From contig NZ_JAFKIC010000152.1 in NCBI RefSeq assembly GCF_017306585.1, positions 1-39,039 on the forward strand: a DNA stretch of 39,039 nt. Reading direction: 5' to 3'. Source of the stretch: Mesorhizobium sp. GTDB lineage: Bacteria > Pseudomonadota > Alphaproteobacteria > Rhizobiales > Rhizobiaceae. Positions within the stretch are counted from its first letter, which is position 1. Each line of letters begins with the position of its first letter. This document shows positions 26,264-34,379 of the stretch, piece after piece. The notes below the pieces were generated by a model. It did no database searches. It saw only the letters and a list, made by a program, of their open reading frames with translations, and was not told where the DNA came from. The translations under genes were made by a program, and so were the position numbers.

Positions 26264-28315
26264 CTACGCCGCCGACTGCTCCATCCCGGCCAATACAGGG
26301 GCGGCTGCCGTTGGCAGGATCTGGTCGATCGGCTTGGGCTTGCCCAGGAAATAGCCTTGCGCCTCGTTGCAGCCTTCGACCTGCAGGATGGTGAGCTGGA
26401 CATGCGTTTCGACGCCTTCGGCGAGCACCGGAATGTCGAGGCTGCGGCCCAGCGTCAGCACCGCGCGGATGATCGCCTTGGCCTGCGGGCTGCGCTCGAC
26501 ATCGGCCATGAAGGAACGGTCGAGCTTGATCTTGTCGAAGGGGAACGAGCGCAGCGTGTCGAGCGAAGAATAGCCGGTGCCGAAATCGTCGATGGCGATG
26601 GTCACGCCCAGCGCCTTGATCTGGCGCAGCACATGCAGCGTGCGCACCTTGTCGGCGACGATGGTCGATTCGGTGAGTTCCAGTTCGAGCCGCTTCGGCG
26701 ACAGGCCGGTTTCGACCAGGATCTGATGGATCAGCTTGGCGAGATCGGCATGGGCGAACTGCACCGGCGACAGGTTGACCGCGATCTTGTGCGCCTTGTC
26801 CCAGGACGCGGCCTGCCGGCAGGCGGTGCGCAGCACCCACTCGCCGATCGCCAGGATCGAGCCGTTCTCCTCGGCGATCGGAATGAACTCGGCGGGCGCG
26901 ATCATGCCGTGCACCGGATGGGTCCAGCGCAGCAGCGCCTCGTAGCCGCAGGTGGCGCCTGTCGGAACCGAGGTCTGCACCTGGTAGTGGAGTGATAGCT
27001 CGCCGCGCTCGACGGCGCGGCGCAGGTCGGTGGCCAGCGCGCGCCGCGCCCGCGCCGTCTCGTCCATGGTCGATTCGTAGAAACAGACGGCCCGCGTCAC
27101 ATCGTTCTTTGCCCGGTACATGGCAAGATCTGCATTGCTGACCAGCCGCTCGCGGTCGGCGCCATCGCGCGGATAGACGGCAATGCCGATGCTGGCGCCC
27201 GTGACGATCTCGAAATCGTCGATCCGCAGCGGCTCGAACAACGACTTTTCCAGCCGTGAGACCAGTCCGAGCAGGTCGTTCTGGTCCTTGAAGCGCTTGA
27301 TGGCGGCAAATTCGTCGCCGCCCAGCCGCGCGACGAACTCGCCGTCGCCGGTGAGCTTGGCCAGCCGGCGCGCCACGATCTTAAGCGCCTGGTCGCCGGC
27401 CGCATGCCCCCTGAGATCGTTGATCTCCTTGAAGCGGTCGAGATCGATGACGATGACGGCCGTCATCGTTTCCTGATCCTCGCTTGCCCGCTCGATCTCG
27501 TGGTCGAGCCGGTCGTTGAAGGAGACGCGGTTGGCAAGGCCGGTGAGCGCGTCGTTGAGGGCCAGATGCTGAAGCCGTTCGAAACTCTCCATCCGGCCGC
27601 GCTCGTCGATCAGGTAGCTGGCAAAGCCGGTGGCCGCGACAATGAGGCCGACGACGGCGACCGCCACGGCCATCGCTTCGAGGATATCGGGATTGGTGCC
27701 GGTGGTGATGAAGGACAATGGCGTCACCGCCACCGCGGTCATGCCCGTGAAATGCAACCCGACAATGGCGACCACCAGAAGGCCAATCGCCAGATATTGC
27801 GACCAGCCACGGGGCCGGCGCACCGCCTGGCCGATGGCCGCGCCTGCGAAGACCATGGAGATCAGCACGGAGGCCGCGACATAGACACCGTCCCACTCGA
27901 CGATGCCGGCGACGTGATAGGCCATCATGCCGATATAATGCATGGCCGAAATGGCGAGACCGACGGCAGCCCCGCCCCATTCCGGCGCCACGCGCCGGCG
28001 CTTGTCCAGCGCCAGAGCGAAGCCGGCCCCGGTCCCGACCATGGCGATGACAAGGGATATCATGGTGAGCGCCGGATCGAAGGTGATCGGCGCGCCGGGC
28101 TGGTAGGCGAGCATGGCGATGAAATGCGTGCACCAGATCGAGGATCCGGCCGCGACCGCGGTGAGGAACAGCCATCCCCGCATCTGCAGGCCGACGGTTT
28201 TCCTGGCGCGGTCGAGAAGGCCGATCGTTACCCAGCAGCCGGTGACGCACATCAGCGCCGCCAGCAGGACGAGCCACAGATTATGCTCCGTGACGATACA
28301 AGATATGACGCGCAT
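26264..28315 (-). CDS. MHYT-GGDEF-EAL cyclic-di-GMP protein
   Basis: 683-residue membrane signalling protein. The N-terminal MHYT sensor (about residues 5-215) has the repeated metal-site motifs CTHFIAML, AMHYIGM and GLHFTGM within membrane helices; the family is proposed to bind copper and sense O2, CO or NO. A GGDEF domain follows (motif at 332-336, RLGGDEFAAI). An EAL domain completes the protein (EAL at 459-461 in GYEALLRW), with NLSPVQF, ELTEST, DDFGTGYSS, KLDRSFM, AEGVET and AQGYFLGKP all intact. Both catalytic domains look competent. No RxxD inhibitory site is visible five residues before GGDEF. The ATG at 28315 is preferred because MRVISCIVTEHNLWLV is the usual family start; the upstream GTG at 28372 adds atypical sequence. 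Confidence 0.93.
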   Translation of the reverse strand: MRVISCIVTEHNLWLVLLAALMCVTGCWVTIGLLDRARKTVGLQMRGWLFLTAVAAGSSIWCTHFIAMLAYQPGAPITFDPALTMISLVIAMVGTGAGFALALDKRRRVAPEWGGAAVGLAISAMHYIGMMAYHVAGIVEWDGVYVAASVLISMVFAGAAIGQAVRRPRGWSQYLAIGLLVVAIVGLHFTGMTAVAVTPLSFITTGTNPDILEAMAVAVAVVGLIVAATGFASYLIDERGRMESFERLQHLALNDALTGLANRVSFNDRLDHEIERASEDQETMTAVIVIDLDRFKEINDLRGHAAGDQALKIVARRLAKLTGDGEFVARLGGDEFAAIKRFKDQNDLLGLVSRLEKSLFEPLRIDDFEIVTGASIGIAVYPRDGADRERLVSNADLAMYRAKNDVTRAVCFYESTMDETARARRALATDLRRAVERGELSLHYQVQTSVPTGATCGYEALLRWTHPVHGMIAPAEFIPIAEENGSILAIGEWVLRTACRQAASWDKAHKIAVNLSPVQFAHADLAKLIHQILVETGLSPKRLELELTESTIVADKVRTLHVLRQIKALGVTIAIDDFGTGYSSLDTLRSFPFDKIKLDRSFMADVERSPQAKAIIRAVLTLGRSLDIPVLAEGVETHVQLTILQVEGCNEAQGYFLGKPKPIDQILPTAAAPVLAGMEQSAA

Positions 28316-28753
28316 CAAGAACGGCCCAAGCCCGAGTGCGCCCGCGACGAACGGGCAAGGCTGCTTCGGCACGGATTGGCGGCCGCGTCAGCTCTGTCTT
28401 GCTGGTTTAGCCGCAGGGCATGAAAACTTGCTTAAATCCGAATGACAAATGCAGCCCATGATTGTGGCGGGTTGTTTCCCAAGCTGGATCACGGTGGCGA
28501 TGCGACGCAACGTCGGCGTCTGGTGTATCGGAACCTTGCGCTGGATCAGCAGTCCGGCGCCGCGCATGCTTGCTCGCCGTGTCTATGAAACGCCGGGCGG
28601 CACCATCCTGAGCGCCGCGCACCGCGCCATCGCGCAGCCGCAAGGGTTGATGCCCGAGCGTCGAGTGTTCAAATGGCCAAAACCTCGCAGAAAAATACTG
28701 TTTGACCGTTCCATTACCTCGCTTAAGTTCAGCGGCGGCATGGGGGCTTTACA
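28316..28753. other. Gene-free interval before the small lipoprotein gene
   Basis: An open frame of 102 codons (28449-28757) exists on the plus strand, but it has no ribosome site, no recognisable domain and runs into the next gene's start, so I do not call it. The stretch has lower GC than core genes, and its right end contains a candidate promoter (28702-28729). Otherwise I see nothing here. Confidence 0.4.
28702..28729 (+). promoter_or_regulatory. Candidate sigma-70 promoter for the small lipoprotein gene
   Basis: TTGACC (28702-28707) is followed after 16 bases by TAAGTT (28724-28729), about 25 bases before the GTG start of the 145-residue lipoprotein. The -35 match is good; the -10 match is weak. 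Confidence 0.35.
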
Positions 28754-29191
28754 GTGAAAAATGGCATTTCTCTTCCGCTCGCGGCGGCGTTGACCTTGAT
28801 TGCGTGCGGATCCTCGCATGCAGGCGCGAAACAAGCGCCCAAGGCTGATTTGGACAAGTGCATCGTCGCCGTTGCCGCTTGGGACATAACGCTCAAGCAT
28901 CAGATGACCTCTTTCATGGGCATCTCAAAGGAGCGAATGCCTGGCCTGTTCTGCCAGCGTCTCGCGGAAGGGATTCGTAGCGGCCGGATCAGCTACTCTG
29001 ACTTAAATAGTATTCAATACAACCTCCCGACCGAAATCTGGTTGGTCATCAAGGGCAAGTCAAAGGCGGCTGCGGCCGCGCAAGTCCCCGTGCCACGGCC
29101 GTCCAAGTTCCGTTATTGCACCGGCATTGATGGCGCCTTCCAGATTCCCGCTTCCCAAAACTGTCCGTTGAGCGGCTACGCGCATTATTGA
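28754..29191 (+). CDS. Putative lipoprotein of unknown function
   Basis: 145-residue protein that I do not recognise. The N-terminus MKNGISLPLAAALTLIACGS is a lipoprotein signal with a lipobox ending at Cys18 (LIAC), so it is probably lipid-anchored in the envelope. Four more cysteines follow the lipobox residue (CIVAV, FCQRL, YCTGI, NCPLS), which could form two disulfides. The start is GTG at 28754 with GGGGG about eight bases upstream. Base composition is less GC-rich than the core genes nearby, as for the alpha/beta hydrolase at 24.6 kb. It is convergent with the transglycosylase gene. Confidence 0.6.
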   Translation: MKNGISLPLAAALTLIACGSSHAGAKQAPKADLDKCIVAVAAWDITLKHQMTSFMGISKERMPGLFCQRLAEGIRSGRISYSDLNSIQYNLPTEIWLVIKGKSKAAAAAQVPVPRPSKFRYCTGIDGAFQIPASQNCPLSGYAHY

Positions 29192-29245
29192 TTGTGATGT
29201 GACGGTAGCGAAGCTTGTCAGTCGGGTTCTGACTCCGCTCCAAAA

Positions 29246-29272
29246 CGAAAAAGCCCGGCGCGTAGCCGGGCT
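29246..29272 (-). terminator. Intrinsic terminator of the transglycosylase gene
   Basis: AGCCCGGC (29252-29259) and GCCGGGCT (29265-29272) form a perfect 8-bp stem with a five-base loop. On the minus strand it is followed by TTTTTCG. It lies 26 bp after the stop of the gene ending at 29298 and also faces the end of the plus-strand lipoprotein gene. Confidence 0.85.
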
Positions 29273-29297
29273 CTTCCTGTCAAAATAGAAGGCTCGA

Positions 29298-30095
29298 TCA
29301 GTCGGCGTCTATCGCCGTGGCGATGCGGGCGATGGCCTGCTGGTAGACGTTGGCCGCGTTCCAGCCGGCGATCGCGCCCATATTCTGCTGCGCGCTGGCG
29401 CCGGCCCGCCAGCCATGGCCCTTGAGGAAGTTAGCGGTCGAAGCCAGAGCTGTCGCCTTGTCGCGCAGATTGCCGTTGCCCACGCCGTATTTCAGGACGT
29501 TTCCGGGCAGGAACTGGGTGTGGCCGATCTCGCCGTGCATGGCGCCTACCGAAGAAGACGTCAGCGCGCCGCGATCGACCAGTTTCAGGGCCGCGATGGC
29601 GTGCGGGTGGAAATAGTCGGGACGGCGGCAATCATAGGCAAGCGTCACGATGGCCGAGACCGTGTTCTGGTTGCCCATCGAGGCGCCGAAGCCGGTTTCC
29701 ATGCCCCAGATGGCCAGCAGCACGCCCGGCGACACGCCGTAATTGCTTTCGATCTGGCTGAACAACGCCGCGTTCGACTTCTTCAGCGAGCGGCCCTTGG
29801 AAATGATCGCCGACGCGCCGCGACGCTTCATGAAATCTTCCACCGAACCGCTGAACGCCTTGTGGATGGCGCGGTCGGCGGCGATCGTCCTTGTCGCGTA
29901 GGTCGCGCCGGCCAGGGCGGCGAGGCCCCTCGACCCGACACCTTCGGCCTTGGCGTCGGCGGCGAATTCCTGCTTCCAGGCGTCAAAGCCCGCGCCGGTC
30001 TTGCCGCAGCTGCCTGCGGCTTGCGCGCCCGTCGCCAGCCCAAGCACCGCCACGACGGCTGCCGCTAAAATCCTACCCTTGGCAAGAAATGCCAT
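29298..30095 (-). CDS. Lytic murein transglycosylase, MltB-like (SLT_2)
   Basis: 265-residue exported enzyme that cleaves peptidoglycan to 1,6-anhydro-muropeptides. The signal peptide is residues 1-26 (core ILAAAVVAVLGLATGAQAAG). The catalytic glutamate lies in LLAIWGMETGFGASMG. The family patterns FSQIESNYGVSPGVL, GHTQFLPGNVLKYG and ATALASTANFLKGHGWRAG follow. The product is shorter than E. coli MltB and has no C-terminal peptidoglycan-binding domain. AGGAGAA before the ATG at 30095 fixes the start; the longer frame to 30188 is rejected. It is a monocistronic gene with its own terminator. Confidence 0.92.
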   Translation of the reverse strand: MAFLAKGRILAAAVVAVLGLATGAQAAGSCGKTGAGFDAWKQEFAADAKAEGVGSRGLAALAGATYATRTIAADRAIHKAFSGSVEDFMKRRGASAIISKGRSLKKSNAALFSQIESNYGVSPGVLLAIWGMETGFGASMGNQNTVSAIVTLAYDCRRPDYFHPHAIAALKLVDRGALTSSSVGAMHGEIGHTQFLPGNVLKYGVGNGNLRDKATALASTANFLKGHGWRAGASAQQNMGAIAGWNAANVYQQAIARIATAIDAD

Positions 30096-30357
30096 GTTGT
30101 TCTCCTGAGTTGCCTGATTCACGTCCCTGACGGCGAATTTGCCAGCGAAACACGCTCTTGTCACTGTCCCCCGCGCCAAGCTGGCCATTGAGCGGGAATT
30201 TGCCTACGATCAAGTGATTATTGTGGCAAACGAGGCAAGGCCCGGCTCGATCAATCCGCCGTGTTGCCGATCGACGTCACCGTGGGGAACGACATCAGGG
30301 GACCGGCGTTTTCGGGGGCGACGTCCTTTCCCACAGCGCCGATGGTTCGAAACCGAC

Positions 30358-31416
30358 ATGAAGCTCTTCGATTGCCCGAACTGCGGCCACCGCCTCTACT
30401 TCGAGAACGCGCAGTGCCTGAACTGTTCCAGCCTCGTATTATATGACCCCGACCATGCCCGCTTCGCGCTGTCGGGAGCGGACGGCGTCCTGGCGTGCAC
30501 CAATGCCGATGAATGCGCCTGCAACTGGATGGCTGAGCCGGGGCGGGCTTTCTGCCGCGCCTGCGCGCTGAACCAGTTGATCCCCGATCTCTCCGTCGAC
30601 GGCAACCGTCGGCGCTGGATCCGCGTCGAGGCGGCGAAGAAACGCGCCATCTATTCGCTGCTCGCCTTCGGCCTGCCGGTTTTGCCCAAGCAAAACACCA
30701 CAGATGAGACCGGCCTGGCCTTCGACTTCCTTGCCGACCCGATCGGCGGCGGCCCGGGCGGCGAGCGCATCCTGACCGGCCACGACAATGGCCTGATTAC
30801 GCTCAACGTCGCCGAGGCCGACTCTGCCGAGCGCGAGAAACGCCGCGTCGAGATGGGCGAGAACTATCGCACCCTGCTCGGTCATTTCCGCCATGAGCTC
30901 GGCCACTATTACTGGGACCGGCTGATCCGCGACGATCCCGACAGGCTTGCGGCCTTCCGCGCCTTGTTCGGCGACGAGCGCGCCGATTACGAGCAGGCGC
31001 TGAAGACCTACTATGCCAATGGCGCCGCGCCCGACTGGCAGCAGAACCACATCTCCGCCTATGCCACCTCGCACCCGTGGGAAGACTGGGCCGAGACCTG
31101 GGCCCATCACCTGCACATCACCGACACGCTGGAGATGGTCCACGCGCTGAACTTCCCGCTCGGCCGGCTGGAGACGGTGGATGTCGACGACATCCCCCGG
31201 GGCGACACGGGGGGCGAACTTCAGGCCGCGCCTTGCGAACCGGCGAACACGCCCGAACCGTTCGGAAAAATCCTTGCCCGCTGGCTGGTGTTGTCGGAGG
31301 CGTCCAATTCGATCAACCGCTGCATGGGCCTGCCCGACCTCTATCCCTTCGTCATTTCCGACGTAACGGCGGGCAAGCTCGCCTTCGTGCACGATCTGTT
31401 GACGAGACCACGCTAG
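30358..31416 (+). CDS. Zinc-ribbon plus putative zinc metallopeptidase (Peptidase_Mx type)
   Basis: 352-residue cytoplasmic protein. Residues 1-90 form a zinc-ribbon region with two CxxC-type pairs (CPNCGHRLYFENAQCLNC) and a further cysteine set (CTNADECAC, then FCRAC). The C-terminal part has an HEXXH metalloprotease motif (HELGH, residues 179-183, in HFRHELGHYYWDRL) and a downstream HPWEDWAETWAHHLH segment likely to supply the third ligand. The domain pairing is known in proteobacteria as a putative zinc-binding metallopeptidase, but its substrate is unknown. The ATG at 30358 is chosen because the ribbon begins there, although the frame is open to 30139. The stop is three bases before a dispersed repeat. 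Confidence 0.85.
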   Translation: MKLFDCPNCGHRLYFENAQCLNCSSLVLYDPDHARFALSGADGVLACTNADECACNWMAEPGRAFCRACALNQLIPDLSVDGNRRRWIRVEAAKKRAIYSLLAFGLPVLPKQNTTDETGLAFDFLADPIGGGPGGERILTGHDNGLITLNVAEADSAEREKRRVEMGENYRTLLGHFRHELGHYYWDRLIRDDPDRLAAFRALFGDERADYEQALKTYYANGAAPDWQQNHISAYATSHPWEDWAETWAHHLHITDTLEMVHALNFPLGRLETVDVDDIPRGDTGGELQAAPCEPANTPEPFGKILARWLVLSEASNSINRCMGLPDLYPFVISDVTAGKLAFVHDLLTRPR

Positions 31417-31418
31417 AA

Positions 31419-31517
31419 CAATTCCAGGAAAAGTGTGAAACGGTTTTCCGTCCGGAATTGCGAAAAACAAAGGGTTAGAGCTATTCGGCGATTCCATGAA
31501 ACGCTGAATGGCTCTAA
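31419..31517. repeat. Two-hairpin dispersed repeat, best copy
   Basis: Hairpin 1 has CAATTCC/GGAATTG (31419-31425 with 31454-31460) enclosing GGAAAA/TTTTCC (31427-31432 with 31444-31449). Hairpin 2 has TTAGAGC/GCTCTAA (31475-31481 with 31511-31517) enclosing ATTCGGCG/CGCTGAAT. Related copies of hairpin 1 are at 36852 and 9803. The ATG at 31508 that could open the CPBP frame belongs to this repeat. Confidence 0.85.
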
Positions 31518-31555
31518 GGGTGCCGGCGAACCGATGGATTGAGCCGGGAGCCCGC

Positions 31556-32500
31556 GTGACGATCGACGACGACGCCTTCGAACGCTATCGGCGCTCGCCC
31601 AATTCCAGAACCACCTTGCCGCGCCTGCTCCTGGGAACGCTGATCGTCGTCGTGTTCTGGGCGCTTACGACCGCGATCGTGCTGTTCGGCGGCACCTATG
31701 TCTATTTCGCCTGGCAGGAAGCGGCGGCCTCGCCATACGCCATGCAAGGCTTCCTCGCCTCGCCGGTCGGCATCCTCAGCGCGCTCGCTTCTTTCGCCGG
31801 CATCTGGATCGGTCTGTGGATTGCCATGCGCTGGGTACATGGCGAGCCGTTGTCAGCACTGCTCGGCGTCAGCCGGCGTGTGTCGTGGCCGGATTTCCTC
31901 AAAGGGCTGGCCGCGGTGCTGATCACCTCGATCGTCTCGGAAATCCTGCTCTATGCGCTGCAGCCGGGGATCGAGCGCGGCACGATCAGCCTGTCATCCT
32001 GGCTGCTGTTTCTGATCCCGATCGTCGCGCTCACCTTTTTGCAGACATCGTCGGAGGAGGTGCTGTTTCGCGGCTACCTGCTGCGTGGCCTGGCCAGCCG
32101 GTTCAGGAGCCCGGTCATCTGGGCGCTGCTGCCCGGCCTGCTGTTCACCTCGCTACACTGGAGCACCAGTTCGAGCGCCGCCATCAACGCCTGCGTGCTC
32201 GCCTCGATCGCCGCCTTCACGCTGCTTCTGACCCTCGTGGTTTATGCCACCGGCAATCTCGGCGCCGCGCTTGGCGCCCATCTCGGCAACAATCTGACCG
32301 GCTTTCTGATCATCTCGCATCAGGAGAGCTACAATTCCTTCGCCCTGTTCATCGCCAAGCCTTTGGAAGGGCCGGGCTGGACGAGCTGGGATGCGGTGCT
32401 CATCGCCCTGATCGGCATCGGCTGCAGCCTGTTGACGATCGTGCTGCTGCTGCACCCGCGCTCGCCGTTGAAGATCGGCGGACAGCGCGGCGATGCCTGA
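31556..32500 (+). CDS. CPBP family intramembrane metalloprotease (CAAX protease-like)
   Basis: 314-residue integral membrane protein with about eight helices and the three Abi/CPBP motifs. These are EEVLFR (Glu167, Glu168, Arg172), FTSLH (Phe197, His201) and HLGNN (His242, Asn246), which in the family place the catalytic glutamate and metal-binding histidines within the membrane. Members process prenylated proteins or bacteriocin-related and envelope peptides; the substrate here is unknown. The start is taken as GTG at 31556, with GGGAG six bases upstream. An in-frame ATG at 31508 lies inside the repeat element and is less likely. The stop overlaps a possible 45-codon frame at 32493. Confidence 0.88.
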   Translation: MTIDDDAFERYRRSPNSRTTLPRLLLGTLIVVVFWALTTAIVLFGGTYVYFAWQEAAASPYAMQGFLASPVGILSALASFAGIWIGLWIAMRWVHGEPLSALLGVSRRVSWPDFLKGLAAVLITSIVSEILLYALQPGIERGTISLSSWLLFLIPIVALTFLQTSSEEVLFRGYLLRGLASRFRSPVIWALLPGLLFTSLHWSTSSSAAINACVLASIAAFTLLLTLVVYATGNLGAALGAHLGNNLTGFLIISHQESYNSFALFIAKPLEGPGWTSWDAVLIALIGIGCSLLTIVLLLHPRSPLKIGGQRGDA

Positions 32501-32630
32501 TCGCGGCCAGCGGCGCGGGCTCTGTTTGGCCCTTGCCTTGACTCTTGCGCCGATTTCCTGTCTACACGCCTCGAATTCCGCGACGAGTATCCCTCCGAGC
32601 AAGCCGACCAGGACGCCAAAGCCTCTTTGA
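32493..32630 (+). CDS. Possible 45-codon small protein overlapping CPBP stop
   Basis: An ATG at 32493, eight bases before the end of the CPBP gene, opens a 45-codon frame with a hydrophobic segment (LCLALALTLAPISCLHAS) and a Ser/Pro/Lys-rich tail. This could be a small secreted or lipoprotein-like product. The stop falls in the loop of a small hairpin (GCCTC/GAGGC, 32621-32633), followed by a terminator at 32663. The ribosome site is weak, and there is no homology I recognise. Translational coupling to the CPBP gene is the only argument for expression. Confidence 0.3.
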   Translation: MPDRGQRRGLCLALALTLAPISCLHASNSATSIPPSKPTRTPKPL

Positions 32631-32662
32631 GGCTGGTGCTGTAAATCGATCCTGGAGGCCAA

Positions 32663-32697
32663 CACCCGGCAGCGCTGTGCGCCCCCGGGTGCTTTTT
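32663..32697 (+). terminator. Intrinsic terminator upstream of ffh
   Basis: CACCCGG (32663-32669) pairs with CCGGGTG (32685-32691) around a 15-base loop, followed by CTTTTT. It separates the CPBP transcript from ffh. With the small hairpin at 32621-32633 it could also act as an attenuator, but no alternative pairing is evident. Confidence 0.7.
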
Positions 32698-32712
32698 GGT
32701 TTTGGCTTTTGC

Positions 32713-32741
32713 TTGGCGACTTGGCGCGAACGCATTACTTC
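32713..32741 (+). promoter_or_regulatory. Candidate promoter of the ffh-rpsP unit
   Basis: TTGGCG (32713-32718), a 17-base spacer and TACTTC (32736-32741) lie between the terminator and the ffh start at 32777. The spacing is right; the -10 match is only moderate. Confidence 0.3.
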
Positions 32742-32776
32742 TCCGGCACCATCCGTGTCAGGGAAAAGGACAAAGA

Positions 32777-34372
32777 ATGTTTGAATCGCTGCAGGAGCGT
32801 CTTGGCTCCATCCTGAACGGCCTGACCGGCCGCGGCGCGCTGTCGGAGGCGGATGTCTCGGCGGCGCTGCGCGAGGTTCGCCGTGCGCTGCTCGAAGCCG
32901 ACGTCGCGCTCGAAGTGGTGCGTTCCTTCACCGACAAGGTGCGCGAGAAGGCTGTCGGCGCCGCCGTACTGAAGTCGATCAAGCCCGGCCAGATGGTCGT
33001 CAAGATCGTCCATGACGAACTGGTCGACATGCTGGGCGCCGAAGGCGTCGCTGTCGATCTCAACGCACCCGCGCCCGTCGTAGTGATGATGGTCGGCCTG
33101 CAGGGCTCCGGCAAGACGACGACCTCGGCCAAGATCGCCAAGCGGCTGACCGAGCGCCAGAACAAGAAGGTTCTGATGGCCTCGCTCGACACGCGGCGCC
33201 CCGCCGCGCAGGAGCAGTTGCGCCAGCTCGGCGAGCAGACCAAGGTCGCCACGCTGCCCATCATCGCGGGCCAGAGCCCGGTCGATATCGCCAAGCGCGC
33301 CGTGCAGGCCGCCAAGCTCGGCGGCCATGACGTCGTCATCCTCGACACTGCCGGCCGCACCCATATCGACGAGCCGCTGATGGTCGAGATGGCCGACATC
33401 AAGAAGGTGTCGAGCCCGCACGAAATCCTGCTGGTCGCCGATTCGCTGACCGGTCAGGACGCCGTCAACCTGGCGAAAAGCTTCGACGAGCGCGTCGGCA
33501 TCACCGGCCTGGTGCTGACCCGCATGGACGGCGACGGCCGTGGCGGTGCGGCGCTTTCCATGCGCGCGGTGACCGGCAAGCCGATCAAGCTCATCGGCAC
33601 CGGCGAAAAGATGGACGGGCTGGAGGAATTCCACCCCAAGCGCATCGCCGACCGCATCCTGGGCATGGGCGACATTGTCAGCCTGGTCGAGAAGGCCGCC
33701 GAGAATATCGACGCCGAGCAGGCGGCAGCGATGGCCAAGAAGATGCAGTCGGGCAAGTTCGACCTGAACGACCTTGCCCAGCAGCTTCAGCAGATGTCGA
33801 AAATGGGCGGCATGGGCGGCATCATGGGCATGATGCCGGGCATGGGCAAGATGAAGGACCAGATGGCGGCCGCCGGCCTCGACGACAAGATGTTCGGCCG
33901 CCAGCTCGCCATCATCTCCTCGATGACCAAGGCCGAGCGCGCCAATCCCGACATTCTGAAGCATTCGCGCAAGAAGCGCATCGCCGCCGGTTCCGGCACC
34001 GACGCCGCCGAGATCAACAAGCTCCTGAAGATGCATCGTGGCATGGCCGACATGATGAAGGCGATGGGCGGCAAGGGCAAAGGCGGCGGCCTCATGCGCG
34101 GCATGATGGGCGGCCTCGCCTCGAAGATGGGCCTCGGTGGCATGATGCCAGGCGGCCCCGGGGGCATGATGGGCGGCGGCATGCCTGATCTGTCGAAAAT
34201 GGACCCCAAGCAGCTCGAAGCCCTGCAGAAGCAGGCGCAGGCCGCGGGTCTGGGCGGCATGAAGGGCTTGCCCGGCGGCGGCGGGCTGCCCGGCCTGCCC
34301 GGCGGCATGAAACTTCCGGGGCTTCCCGGCCTGGGTGGCGGCGGACTGCCCGGCCTTGGCAAGAAGAAGTGA
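32777..34372 (+). CDS. ffh: Signal recognition particle protein Ffh (SRP54)
   Basis: 531-residue GTPase that binds the SRP RNA and signal sequences to target membrane proteins to FtsY. The N domain is residues 1-90. The G domain carries G1 GLQGSGKTTT (107-116), the DTRRPAA stretch, DTAGR and TRMDGDGRGGA. The methionine-rich M domain starts near residue 300 (LAQQLQQMSKMGGMGG) and includes the RNA-binding KAERANPDILKHSRKKRIA stretch. After it comes an unusual tail of about 90 residues rich in Gly, Met, Pro and Leu. AAGGA precedes the ATG at 32777. It is seven bases from the chorismate mutase gene, and the unit ends after rpsP. Confidence 0.97.
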   Translation: MFESLQERLGSILNGLTGRGALSEADVSAALREVRRALLEADVALEVVRSFTDKVREKAVGAAVLKSIKPGQMVVKIVHDELVDMLGAEGVAVDLNAPAPVVVMMVGLQGSGKTTTSAKIAKRLTERQNKKVLMASLDTRRPAAQEQLRQLGEQTKVATLPIIAGQSPVDIAKRAVQAAKLGGHDVVILDTAGRTHIDEPLMVEMADIKKVSSPHEILLVADSLTGQDAVNLAKSFDERVGITGLVLTRMDGDGRGGAALSMRAVTGKPIKLIGTGEKMDGLEEFHPKRIADRILGMGDIVSLVEKAAENIDAEQAAAMAKKMQSGKFDLNDLAQQLQQMSKMGGMGGIMGMMPGMGKMKDQMAAAGLDDKMFGRQLAIISSMTKAERANPDILKHSRKKRIAAGSGTDAAEINKLLKMHRGMADMMKAMGGKGKGGGLMRGMMGGLASKMGLGGMMPGGPGGMMGGGMPDLSKMDPKQLEALQKQAQAAGLGGMKGLPGGGGLPGLPGGMKLPGLPGLGGGGLPGLGKKK

Positions 34373-34379
34373 GACACGC

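Noticed and set aside
28449-28757. 102-codon plus-strand frame before the lipoprotein gene
   Set aside because: No ribosome site, no family resemblance, and it overlaps the next start; it cannot be supported from sequence alone.
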